Shown: positions 33,339-46,396 of the stretch, in pieces
How the letters are laid out: every line of letters starts with the position of its first letter
Position numbering within the stretch: the first letter of the stretch is position 1
Source: Planctomycetota bacterium
GTDB lineage: Bacteria; Planctomycetota; Phycisphaerae; Phycisphaerales; UBA1924
NCBI GenBank assembly: GCA_023432465.1
Contig: JAEYUO010000117.1
Span: forward strand, 1-64,000
Direction: 5' to 3'
Length of the DNA: 64,000 nucleotides
Notes under the pieces: model-generated
The model's database searches: none
What the model was told of the DNA's origin: nothing
Seen by the model: only the letters and a program-made list of their open reading frames with translations
Position numbers and translations under genes: made by a program

Positions 33339-34496
33339 TCAGCCGAGGTTGGCGAGTTCGGACTTGGCGAGTTCAAGGTCCTGACCCTCCAGCTTGGTCG
33401 CCGCCTCTGAGATCAGCGCCTTGGCCCGGATCGGGTCGTTGAGCTCGCGGGCATAGATCCGGCCCAGGAGCAGGCGGACGGCGGGGGACTCGGGGTCCCT
33501 GCTGTATGCCAGCAGGAACTGCTCGTATGCATAGGCGGCGTCCTGGAACCTTGCAGCCGCATAGAGATGGTTGGCCAGCTCGTACTGGGCGCGGCGAGAC
33601 AGCGCCGTCGCGCCCGGCTTGTCCCCGAATCGATCCGCGAGGGAGCGATAGGCAGCGGCGGCGGACGACATGTCGCCGGAGGCGATCAGTCTGGAGACTT
33701 CGGCGCGAGCGGCGGCGAGCGCATCGCTTTCTTCCGCCGCGGGTCCGGATCGTGCCTGCTCCCATTTGCGCTCGTTGGCTTGCTTGGCAAGTCGCGTCGC
33801 TTCCTGAAACTGCCTGCGTCGCACCGCCTGCCTGCCCATGCTGAAGAGATCGAACGGTTCTCGGGGAAGCACTCGCAGCCACAGGAGACCCGCGGCGACG
33901 ATCGCGCCAAACGCCGATCCGCCGAGGTGGGCGGCGTGCGCGATGCCCGTTCGTGCGCCGGTCGCCTGGAGCAGGATGTCCCAGGTGACGGCGAGCACAA
34001 TGAACCACCACGCGGAGACCCGCACGACACCGATGAACCCCAGCATCATGAAGCACTTGATCTGGGTCTTGGGGAACAGCACGAGATACGCGCCGGTGCA
34101 CGCGGCGACGGCGCCGGAAGCGCCAATCGCCGGATTGTCAGAAAAGAAGGCGTGCACACCCCCGGACGCGGCGGCACCCAGCAGGAAGAACAGGGAGAAC
34201 CCGATTCTTCCGAAGCGGTCTTCAATGTTCGGCCCGAACACCCAGAGAAAGAGCATGTTTCCCAGGATGTGCCAGGGGTGGCTCTCGGCGTGGAGGAAGG
34301 CACTGGTGATGAGCGTCCAGGGCTTGAAGTCGCCGCCCCAGACCCAGAGGGCTGCGAGGAACCGCTGATATTGATCGGGGTCGCTGCGGGACAGAACAAG
34401 CTGAACACCGAACATCACGAGGTTGAGCGCGATGATCGCCGGCGTGACCAACGGGGGACGGTGAAGCGGGCGATCTGTGCCGAGGGGGAAGAGCAT
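33339..34496 (-). CDS. Rhomboid intramembrane protease with TPR tail
   Basis: This 385-residue protein fuses a rhomboid serine protease to a tetratricopeptide tail. The six-helix membrane domain (about 1-215) has HILGNMLFLWVFG, the catalytic Ser in IGASGAVAA and the catalytic His in AHAAHLGG. The C-terminal 160 residues are helical repeats (ARAEVSRLIASGDMSSAAAAY..., AQYELANHLYAAARFQDAAYAYEQF...), probably cytoplasmic and substrate- or partner-binding. Substrate unknown. Two AGCATGCT palindromes overlap and follow the start codon region (34492-34510). Confidence 0.9.
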   Translation of the reverse strand: MLFPLGTDRPLHRPPLVTPAIIALNLVMFGVQLVLSRSDPDQYQRFLAALWVWGGDFKPWTLITSAFLHAESHPWHILGNMLFLWVFGPNIEDRFGRIGFSLFFLLGAAASGGVHAFFSDNPAIGASGAVAACTGAYLVLFPKTQIKCFMMLGFIGVVRVSAWWFIVLAVTWDILLQATGARTGIAHAAHLGGSAFGAIVAAGLLWLRVLPREPFDLFSMGRQAVRRRQFQEATRLAKQANERKWEQARSGPAAEESDALAAARAEVSRLIASGDMSSAAAAYRSLADRFGDKPGATALSRRAQYELANHLYAAARFQDAAYAYEQFLLAYSRDPESPAVRLLLGRIYARELNDPIRAKALISEAATKLEGQDLELAKSELANLG

Positions 34497-34510
34497 GCTT
34501 TGAGCATGCT
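34492..34510. promoter_or_regulatory. Two AGCATGCT palindromes, 11 bp apart
   Basis: Perfect 8-bp palindromes at 34492-34499 and 34503-34510 repeat with a period of 11, one helical turn, over the rhomboid start codon. This could be an operator, but no regulator is indicated. Confidence 0.35.
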
Positions 34511-34591
34511 AACCCGGCGGGGAACTTCCGGCCCGGAGGCCGGTTGAAGGCCATATCCACGGTCCCGGTCAAAATGGCCCGGAACGCGCCC

Positions 34592-34597
34592 TATAGT
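34592..34597 (+). promoter_or_regulatory. -10 hexamer of citrate synthase gene
   Basis: TATAGT lies 26 bases before the ATG at 34624. A weak -35 (TCAAAA) sits 17 bases upstream. This gene has a conventional leader with CGGAGGA as ribosome site. Confidence 0.5.
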
Positions 34598-34623
34598 GGC
34601 GTCGAAACGGAGGAATCCACAGC

Positions 34624-35826
34624 ATGAGCACCGGTCTCGCCAATCCTCAGACGCCCGCGGCCCGCCCGTTCTCCAAGGGTCTTGAAGGCATCACCGCCGC
34701 CGAGACCCGCATGTCGTTCATCGACGGCGAGAAGGGAATCCTCGAGTACGTGGGGATTGAAATCGACGCCCTGGCTCGGAACTCGACCTTCGAGGAGACG
34801 GTGTATCTGCTCTGGAACCTCCGGCTCCCGACCAAGGACGAACTCGCGGCGTTCACCGCCGACCTCCGCAACCAGTACGAGCTTCCCAGGGGGATGCTCG
34901 AGCGGATCCAGTCGTGCCCGAAGGATGCCGCTCCGATGCACGTGCTCCGCACGATGGTGAGCGCGCTGGCGATGACCGACCCCGATGCCGATGCCAATGA
35001 CCTGGCATCCGCACGGAAGAAGTCGCTTGCCGTTCTCGCCCAGACGCCCGCGATCATCGCGGCTTTTGACCGCCACCGCCGCGGCGAGGCGTATGTGCCG
35101 CCCCGCAAGGACCTGACGTTTGCCCAGAACTTTCTGTACATGCTCAACGGGAAGGAGCCCACGCCCGCGATGTCGCGTGCGTTTGACGTGTGCATGATCC
35201 TCCATGCGGATCACGGGCTGAACAACTCGACGTTCACTGCGAGAGTGATTATCAGCACGCTCTCGGATGTCTACTCCGCTCTGACGGGCGCGATCGGCTC
35301 TCTCCGCGGCCCGTTGCATGGCGGCGCAAACGAGGAAGTCATGGTGATGCTCGACGAGATCGAGCAGGAGGCCAAGAAGCAGGGCAAGCCGACGAGCGAG
35401 GTGATCGAGCCGTTCATCATGGACAGGCTCAAGCGTCGGCACGAGGGGGCCCGCATCATGGGCTTCGGCCATCGCGTGTACAAGACGATTGATCCGCGGG
35501 CGACCTTCCTCAAGACCTTCAGCAAGCAGATCGCCGCCGATACAGGCAACATGAAGCTCTACGAGATGTCGAGCGCGATCGAGGCGATCATGGCCCGAGA
35601 GGTCGGCGCCAAGGGCATCTATCCGAACGTCGATTTCTACTCGGCGACGACGTATCACAGCATCGGACTGAAGCTCGATCTCTTCACGCCGATGTTTGCG
35701 ATGAGCCGTATCAGCGGATGGGCCGGCCACGTGCTTGAGCAACTCGCCGACAATCGTCTGTATCGCCCGACGGCCTCGTATGTCGGCCCGCACGGTTCAC
35801 CGTACGTTCCCATCGACAAGCGCTGA
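34624..35826 (+). CDS. gltA: Citrate synthase
   Basis: This 400-residue enzyme condenses acetyl-CoA with oxaloacetate, the entry to the TCA cycle. Catalytic residues appear in their family contexts: His in LHADHGLNNSTF, His in GFGHRVYK and Asp in NVDFYSATTYHSIG. GPLHGGANEEVM is also conserved. The length fits the short, dimeric type (about 370-400). The ribosome site CGGAGGA is about 9 bases before the ATG. A small lipoprotein gene converges 3 bases after its stop. A methylcitrate synthase role cannot be wholly excluded, but no prp genes are near. Confidence 0.95.
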   Translation: MSTGLANPQTPAARPFSKGLEGITAAETRMSFIDGEKGILEYVGIEIDALARNSTFEETVYLLWNLRLPTKDELAAFTADLRNQYELPRGMLERIQSCPKDAAPMHVLRTMVSALAMTDPDADANDLASARKKSLAVLAQTPAIIAAFDRHRRGEAYVPPRKDLTFAQNFLYMLNGKEPTPAMSRAFDVCMILHADHGLNNSTFTARVIISTLSDVYSALTGAIGSLRGPLHGGANEEVMVMLDEIEQEAKKQGKPTSEVIEPFIMDRLKRRHEGARIMGFGHRVYKTIDPRATFLKTFSKQIAADTGNMKLYEMSSAIEAIMAREVGAKGIYPNVDFYSATTYHSIGLKLDLFTPMFAMSRISGWAGHVLEQLADNRLYRPTASYVGPHGSPYVPIDKR

Positions 35827-35829
35827 GAT

Positions 35830-36273
35830 TCAGCGGCCGAGCCGCGCAAGCATCGCATCCATGAGCGCCCGAGAGGCGGCCTCATCGCCGAAGGGCTCGG
35901 AGGTGAAGCTCACTCGGGGCTGCGCTCCGGCCAGGCTCGCCTCAAAAACGACCTTGTCAAGCCATCCGTCCCCGTGCGACTTGGCCTCGATCCGTGAGTG
36001 ATCGGAGGTGGTGTCGGCCTTGGTGATGATGTACCCGCGGGAGCGGAGGGCGCTTTGGGCCGCCGCGGCGGCGGCCCGGACGCTGATCCCTTCGGGGAGG
36101 TCGGCCGAGAGCGATCGGAACTGGTAGGAGGCTTGGATGTCGCGCCCGGTTCCGGCTCCCTCGATTCGGGCTTTGCAGCCGGTCAGGAGGATGCTGGCGA
36201 GGGCAATCGTGACCGCCACCCAGGCCGACAGGCTCAGGTATAGCCGCCATCGTGGGACTTTGTTGGTGGGCAT
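35830..36273 (-). CDS. Small lipoprotein, DUF3568-like
   Basis: The 147-residue precursor has a basic start, a hydrophobic segment and the lipobox LTGC (Cys33), so it is a lipoprotein. The mature part resembles DUF3568-type lipoproteins (SLSADLPEGISVRAAAAAAQSALRSRGY...), a weak judgement by eye. Function unknown. It converges with gltA, leaving only three bases between stops. Confidence 0.7.
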   Translation of the reverse strand: MPTNKVPRWRLYLSLSAWVAVTIALASILLTGCKARIEGAGTGRDIQASYQFRSLSADLPEGISVRAAAAAAQSALRSRGYIITKADTTSDHSRIEAKSHGDGWLDKVVFEASLAGAQPRVSFTSEPFGDEAASRALMDAMLARLGR

Positions 36274-36495
36274 GTGAGGCCGGGCGGGCGAATAGGGGGG
36301 TGGGGGTGGGGCGAGCGGACTGCCCGATCCGGCCCTTCAAGTTCGACCAGCGGGCACCCGGATCGCCACAAGATGGGGAGATCCTGCCCGGCCGGAGGTT
36401 GGCGGCTTGATCGGAGGGGGAGGTCAGCCTTTACTTCCGCCCTGTCGGAGGGGTTGGGCATAAAGAGCGTTCCCGCACGCGTTTTGAGGGTTTGC

Positions 36496-36768
36496 ATGGC
36501 GATTCGGATTAAATCCCGTGCCGGCGAAGGTGCCGAGCAGATGCTCCGTCGGTTCAAGAAGCTCTGTGAGAAGGAGGGGCTGACCAAGGACATCAAGCGG
36601 AAGGAGTTCTACGAGAAGCCTTCCGAGCGTGCCCGTCGCGATGCGCGCAAGTCCATCGCCCGCCGGCTCCGGGAGTCCGGGGTGCCGATGAAGGGCCGCA
36701 AGTTCGGTCCCGACAAGGACAAAGACAAGGATAAGGACAAGGAGCGGAAGCCCGCTCCGCGTTACTGA
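36496..36768 (+). CDS. rpsU: Ribosomal protein bS21
   Basis: This 90-residue small-subunit protein is needed for initiation. The core (RAGEGAEQMLRRFKKLCEKEGLTKDIKRKEFYEKPSERARR) is classical. The C-terminal end is lengthened by a run of five Asp-Lys dipeptides encoded by a GACAAG-type hexanucleotide repeat, followed by ERKPAPRY. The ATG at 36496 is used; the open frame upstream has no credible sequence. In many other bacteria rpsU precedes primase and sigma-70 genes, here it stands before a membrane pyrophosphatase. Confidence 0.9.
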   Translation: MAIRIKSRAGEGAEQMLRRFKKLCEKEGLTKDIKRKEFYEKPSERARRDARKSIARRLRESGVPMKGRKFGPDKDKDKDKDKERKPAPRY

Positions 36769-36911
36769 GCTATCGCTTGTCCGCGTGGCCGCTTATGCCG
36801 CGGTTTGAGATCATCCAGCCTGACCCACGGCGGCGAAAGGGAAGCGGTTCCTTGCGCGGTGGTGTTGGTTTCAATCGGGCACATCTGTTGATTCTGCTCG
36901 ATTCTGTCCGA

Positions 36912-39626
<2,715 letters not shown>

Positions 39627-39655
39627 GGCGGAGGCCACCGGATCGGTTTCCACAG

Positions 39656-39690
39656 GGCCCCGGCAAATGCCGGGGCCTTTTCTTGTTTTG
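39656..39690 (+). terminator. Terminator after first membrane pyrophosphatase
   Basis: A perfect 9-bp GC-rich stem (39656-39664/39669-39677) with loop AAAT is followed by TTTTCTTGTTTT. The two pyrophosphatases are therefore likely separate transcription units. Confidence 0.9.
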
Positions 39691-39733
39691 GCCGGGGAGG
39701 GGGATAAACTGGGCTTCAAACGGAGACCAAACC

Positions 39734-42544
<2,811 letters not shown>

Positions 42545-42571
42545 GCCACCCGTCCATCCAGGCAAAAACAA

Positions 42572-42608
42572 CAACCCCCGGCCCATGAGGACCGGGGGTT
42601 GTGCTTTT
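42572..42608 (+). terminator. Terminator after second membrane pyrophosphatase
   Basis: A perfect 10-bp stem (42572-42581/42592-42601) with a 10-base loop is followed by TGCTTTT. Confidence 0.85.
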
Positions 42609-42989
42609 CAGCGTTCGGGCCAGGCCTTTTCGGGCCGACTCCGTCGAGCGGCCGCACTCAGCGGCTTGGCCCCTTCAGACAATCCTTAAGCACTGGATCA
42701 CCTCCTTCCCAAAAGACCTTCCGGCCATCACGGGGTTGTCTGCCCGCTGCCGGTGTTCTTTCCCGCGGACCGTCGCCCGCGGCTCATCGCCCGAGTTGTG
42801 ATCATCAACCCGGTCGTCGCGATTCCCGGTCTTCGCCGAAGACGTGGTTCTCACGCCGCGGCGGGGCCGTTCCACGCGATTGCTTCCAACAGTATCGCCC
42901 ACAATCGGGGCGACGCAACATTCTTCGTACGGAAAACAGGCATGGTTCGACAGATTCCGGCAATAGGTGGTCAAATCGGTGTCGGTTCG
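42609..42989. other. Intergenic region with 16S-end-like sequence
   Basis: No credible gene in about 380 bases. A minus-strand frame of 99 codons (42675-42974) lacks protein-like composition. The region includes a 15-base match to the 3' end of bacterial 16S rRNA (42693-42707) and becomes more AT-rich near 42900-42970. Confidence 0.5.
42693..42707 (+). other. 16S rRNA 3'-end-like sequence
   Basis: CTGGATCACCTCCTT here equals the nearly universal 3' terminal sequence of 16S rRNA, but the rest of 16S is absent upstream. Read on the minus strand it is an ideal extended Shine-Dalgarno (AAGGAGGTGATCC), followed after 4 more bases by GTG and an 11-codon frame. It may be a relic of an rRNA operon end or chance. 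Confidence 0.35.
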
Positions 42990-43187
42990 CTATCTCTCCA
43001 GATCGTCGAACGCGCCCTTGGCGGCCTGTTCATCCAGATACTTCTGGAAATCGCCGGTTTTGTACGAGATGAAGCAGAAGGCGTGGTGCAGCGCGAGCCA
43101 CTCCATGTCGCTGGGGTCTTCATCGAGGTCTTTTCGCAGCCGGTTCAGCTCTGCCAGAAACATCTCCGCCTTGATTGGCTTGGCCAT
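42990..43187 (-). CDS. Small conserved-looking protein
   Basis: This 65-residue protein (MAKPIKAEMFLAELNRLRKDLDEDPSDMEWL...) is mostly helical, acidic-basic mixed and well composed. A GGAGG ribosome site lies 5-6 bases before the ATG at 43185-43187. An ATG 12 bases further upstream would overlap the ribosome site. It lies 37 bases after the ZnuB-like stop on the same strand, so it may be the last gene of the metal operon. No family recognised. Confidence 0.65.
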   Translation of the reverse strand: MAKPIKAEMFLAELNRLRKDLDEDPSDMEWLALHHAFCFISYKTGDFQKYLDEQAAKGAFDDLER

Positions 43188-43224
43188 AGTCACCTCCATC
43201 AGGAGCGATCGTAGATCGGCCAGC

Positions 43225-44094
43225 TCAGGCCGCCGCGCGACGGGAGCCTGCCCATCCCCATACCGCCGCAAGGGCGAACATCAGCGTCAGGACGAGCACC
43301 ATGCTCGGCCCCGCCTGCCAGTTCAGTTCGATGCTCGCAATGAACCCGCCGATCAGCCCTGCGACGCCCGCACCTACGGACAACGCAACCACGGCCCACA
43401 GCCGATCGCTCAGTCGAAGCGCGATCGCACCCGGCAGGACGAGCAGCGCTGTGGCGAGGATGACCCCTGCGAGTTTCATCGCCGTCACCACGGAGAGAGT
43501 CAGCAGGATCATCAGTGTCAGCTTCATGCGCTTCGCGGGCACACCAAAGGCCGCCGCCGAGTCCTCATCGAATGTCCAAAAGAGCATGGGTCTCCGCCAC
43601 CACCACGCCGCGAGGGCAATCGCGCTCGCAAGCGCCCAGCCCGCCATGGCTTCGCGTTCTCCGGCAACGAGGATGGATCCGAACAGGATCGACTCCCAGC
43701 TTGTCTGCGAGCCGCTCGCCTGCACGAGCACCGCACCAAGGGCCATCGAGCCCACGAGGAACAGGCCGATCGCGGTGTCCACCGGCGTGGTTCGGCGGTC
43801 TGAGACGCTCGCCATGCCGAGCGCGGCGGCGATGCAGAACGCGACGATGACGGCAAACTCCGCCGCGCCGCCGGGGCTGATCCACCCGGCCGCGCCGAGC
43901 ACCGCGGCGATTCCGATGCCGCCGAACGCCGAGTGGCTCACCCCCTGGCCGACGAATCCGAGTCTCTTGACCACCACCAGCGGGCTCAGGATCCCGCACA
44001 TGACGGTGACGCTGAGGCCCGCGACGAGGGCGGTGAGCACGATGTGCCGCATGTCGGCAAGGTCGGGATCGGTCAGCAGGGCATAAGTCTCCAT
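43225..44094 (-). CDS. znuB: Zinc/manganese ABC transporter permease, ZnuB type
   Basis: This 289-residue ABC-3 family inner-membrane permease has about eight hydrophobic helices, the family signature GFVGQGVSHSAFGGIGIAAVLG and the ALLVLPGAIALRLSDRLWAV region. It would pass zinc or manganese delivered by the periplasmic protein encoded at 45056-46057. The gene order is solute-binding protein, ATPase, permease on the minus strand, with only two bases between ATPase stop and permease start. Zinc is favoured because of the His-rich partners. Confidence 0.88.
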   Translation of the reverse strand: METYALLTDPDLADMRHIVLTALVAGLSVTVMCGILSPLVVVKRLGFVGQGVSHSAFGGIGIAAVLGAAGWISPGGAAEFAVIVAFCIAAALGMASVSDRRTTPVDTAIGLFLVGSMALGAVLVQASGSQTSWESILFGSILVAGEREAMAGWALASAIALAAWWWRRPMLFWTFDEDSAAAFGVPAKRMKLTLMILLTLSVVTAMKLAGVILATALLVLPGAIALRLSDRLWAVVALSVGAGVAGLIGGFIASIELNWQAGPSMVLVLTLMFALAAVWGWAGSRRAAA

Positions 44095-44096
44095 GC

Positions 44097-45014
44097 TCAG
44101 GCTTGCCCCTTTCGTTTGGCGCTCACGCCAAGCTGAACGGGCGGCCCAGCCGCGGGGATGTGCTCATGCTCTTCGGTGCAGCACTCAGCGGCGCTGTGGG
44201 CGTGCACGTGCATCCCCGTCAACGTTCCCGGCGCGCCGGCGACCTCATGGCTGAAGAGCTCGGCGAGAACTTGCGGGGTCAAACCCTGCGGAGCGGCATG
44301 CGCGTGCAGGCGACGCGCCAGGCAGGCGACGCGGTCGCTGCCCGCGACGATCGCACGAAGGTCGTGGCTGACCACGATCATGGTGACGGCCATTTCGGCA
44401 TGCACCCTCGCGAGCAGATCCGCAAACACTCTCTGGCCGACGGCATCGATTCCGACCATGGGCTCATCCAGCACGAGAATCCGCGCCTGGGCGGCGAGCG
44501 CTCGCGCGATCATCACCCGCTGGAGCTGTCCACCGGAGAGCTTGCCGGCGGGCCTGTCGGCGAAGTCGGTCGCGCCGACGAGTTCGATCATGTGTGCAAC
44601 CCGCTGGCGTGTTGCCGCGGTGATTCTCTGCCATGGTCTGCATCGCCATGCAGCGCCGAGCGTGACGAGCTCGCGGGCTGACATGGGCATGCCGAGTTCG
44701 GCCTCCAGCCGCTGGGGCACATACCCGATCACACCGGCTCGTCGCGCCTGATCGGGGGGCATGCCGAGCACCCGGATCGTGCCGGTGTTTCCGCGGAGCA
44801 GACCCAGGCAGAGCTTGAGTAGTGTGCTCTTGCCACCGCCGTTGGGTCCGAGGATGCCGAGCCGCTCGCCTTGATTGACGCGCAGGCTGATGTTGTCGAG
44901 CACGCTCCCCTCGTGCCCGGGATAGGCAAAGCTCACGCCGGTGCACTCAACGGCCGGAGGGCCTTGAGCGGTGGTGGGCGCGGAGGAAGCAGGGTTTGAA
45001 GCGGTGGGGGGCAT
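44097..45014 (-). CDS. znuC: Zinc/manganese ABC transporter ATPase, ZnuC type
   Basis: This 305-residue ATPase powers metal uptake. Walker A GPNGGGKST, signature LSGGQLQRV, Walker B ILVLDEP and the H-loop VVSHD are all present; the Q-loop is in YVPQRLEAEL. The protein is longer than most ZnuC (about 250) because of a C-terminal tail with many His and Cys residues (MHVHAHSAAECCTEEHEHIP), a likely metal-sensing or storage segment. It lies between the binding-protein and permease genes. Confidence 0.9.
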   Translation of the reverse strand: MPPTASNPASSAPTTAQGPPAVECTGVSFAYPGHEGSVLDNISLRVNQGERLGILGPNGGGKSTLLKLCLGLLRGNTGTIRVLGMPPDQARRAGVIGYVPQRLEAELGMPMSARELVTLGAAWRCRPWQRITAATRQRVAHMIELVGATDFADRPAGKLSGGQLQRVMIARALAAQARILVLDEPMVGIDAVGQRVFADLLARVHAEMAVTMIVVSHDLRAIVAGSDRVACLARRLHAHAAPQGLTPQVLAELFSHEVAGAPGTLTGMHVHAHSAAECCTEEHEHIPAAGPPVQLGVSAKRKGQA

Positions 45015-45055
45015 GCGTACTCGCGCCGCGGGGAAACGGTCCCGCCGCGGAGAGT

Positions 45056-46057
45056 TTACTCGCTCTTGGCGGGCTTCCGCCCGAGCCCCTTCTCCAGCGA
45101 CGCAAGATTTGATTCCATCATGCGGAACCAGTCGCCATCTCCCAGGGGATCAAGCAGGAGCACGGGCACCTTGGTGCGTTCGGCGATTCGCTTGCCCGCC
45201 GCCTGAGAAAGCTGAGGCTCGACAAAGACGGCCTTTGCACCTCGCTGGCGGATCGCGGCGATCGCGGCCTGAACAGCCTTGTTGGTCGGCTCCTGGGCGT
45301 TCAGCCCCGCGATGGCGATGGTGCTGAGTGAGTAGCGTCGTGACATCCAGCCATAGGCGTCGTGCCCAACCACGAGCGTGCGCGTTTCGGCGTTGTCCGC
45401 CGCATCGCGATACGCGGCATCGAGAGCGTCGATCCGGTCGGCGAGCTGCCTGGCAGAGGCCAGGACCGGGTGCTCAGTCTCGGCGGATTCGCTGGCCGGA
45501 AAGCGCTTGGCCAGCTCGGGAGCCAGCTTCTCCACAAACTTCTTCACCATGCCGGGGTCGAGCCACAGGTGCGGGTCCACCGCGCCGTGCAGACACTCTC
45601 CGTTGGGCCCGTGAGCGTGGGCGGCGTGGTCATTCGGATCGGCCTGAACATCCACCAGGTCCGCCATGGTGACGGCCATGCGCGAATCGCTCGGGTTGTT
45701 CTTCAGGAACTTGTCGATCTGCGGCTCAAGACCGAGTCCGATGGTGATCACGAGATCCGCCCGGGTGATCGCCGTCAACTTCGCCGGCGGGATCTCGTAG
45801 CCGTGCTCGCTCACGCCGGGCGGGATGAGCATGTCCACGGTGCTGCCACCGGGGAGGAGGGGCTGGATCAATCCCCGAAGGGGGGCGATCGACACCACGA
45901 CGCGGAGGGGCCGCCACGTCGCTGTGGCGCTCTCCGGGGTGGCTGACGCCGCCGCGGGCTGAGCCTGCGACTGGAAAGACCCTGCGAGCCCCTGAGGAAC
46001 GAAGGCGAGGGAGAGGGCCAGAGCAGCAAGAACGTGCCGGTTGAAGGTTCGGATCAT
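45056..46057 (-). CDS. znuA: Zinc/manganese-binding protein, ZnuA type
   Basis: This 333-residue periplasmic cluster A-I metal-binding protein has a signal peptide (about 1-25). Metal ligands are expected from His in GVSEHGYEIPP, His in DPHLWLDPG, His in VVGHDAYGW and a late Asp/Glu near VPVLLLDPLGDGD. The short loop between the first two (DPNDHAAHAHGPNGECLHG) is His-rich, the usual sign of zinc preference. It is the first gene of the operon. TTGCAT-N17-AATACT precedes it by 6 bases, and no clear Zur box was found. Confidence 0.92.
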   Translation of the reverse strand: MIRTFNRHVLAALALSLAFVPQGLAGSFQSQAQPAAASATPESATATWRPLRVVVSIAPLRGLIQPLLPGGSTVDMLIPPGVSEHGYEIPPAKLTAITRADLVITIGLGLEPQIDKFLKNNPSDSRMAVTMADLVDVQADPNDHAAHAHGPNGECLHGAVDPHLWLDPGMVKKFVEKLAPELAKRFPASESAETEHPVLASARQLADRIDALDAAYRDAADNAETRTLVVGHDAYGWMSRRYSLSTIAIAGLNAQEPTNKAVQAAIAAIRQRGAKAVFVEPQLSQAAGKRIAERTKVPVLLLDPLGDGDWFRMMESNLASLEKGLGRKPAKSE

Positions 46058-46063
46058 ACCTGT

Positions 46064-46092
46064 AGTATTGCCGGGACCACTGCTAGATGCAA
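46064..46092 (-). promoter_or_regulatory. znuA promoter, leaderless type
   Basis: On the minus strand TTGCAT (46092-46087), 17 bases, AATACT (46069-46064), 6 bases, then ATG. It is the one member of the leaderless group with a recognisable -35. Confidence 0.5.
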
Positions 46093-46208
46093 CTCAGTGG
46101 CGTTAAGGATCGGCGTGTCGGGCTTTCCGCGTCCATGGGTTCAAAGCCCGAGAAGTCCGACCAAGGGCGGCGGGCTGCTGGAAGAAGACGGGGCAAGCCG
46201 GGATCTGC

Positions 46209-46237
46209 TTGACGCTGCCCCTTTCAGGACTTACGGT
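46209..46237 (+). promoter_or_regulatory. Promoter of the tRNA gene
   Basis: TTGACG, a 17-base spacer, then TACGGT, ending 17 bases before the mature tRNA. Confidence 0.55.
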
Positions 46238-46254
46238 GTTCTCCTGCCAACCCC

Positions 46255-46335
46255 GGCCGAGTGCCCGAGTGGTCTAAGGGGACGGATTGCAAATCCGTTG
46301 CGCAAGCTTCGTGGGTTCGAATCCCACCTCGGCCT
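46255..46335 (+). tRNA. tRNA with anticodon GCA (Cys), long variable arm
   Basis: A perfect 7-bp acceptor stem (46255-46261/46328-46334), anticodon stem ACGGA/TCCGT with loop TTGCAAA, and T arm GTGGG-TTCGAAT-CCCAC are seen. The anticodon GCA reads cysteine codons, and the discriminator base is T (U73), a cysteine identity element. The D stem has only three firm pairs and the variable region is about 12 bases, as in class II tRNAs (Ser, Leu, Tyr); usual tRNA-Cys has 4-5. CCA is not encoded. A terminator follows. Confidence 0.88.
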
Positions 46336-46346
46336 TTCGGCAGACA

Positions 46347-46378
46347 CAACCCCCGCCCGTCGGGGGTTGTTCGTTTTT
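46347..46378 (+). terminator. Terminator of the tRNA gene
   Basis: A perfect 9-bp stem (46347-46355/46361-46369) with a 5-base loop is followed by TTCGTTTTT. Confidence 0.9.
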
Positions 46379-46396
46379 GGTTCGGAGCCCGATCAT

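Noticed and set aside
42675..42974. 99-codon minus-strand gene
   Set aside because: No ribosome site, unusual residue composition, and it includes the 16S-like sequence in frame; no recognisable domain.
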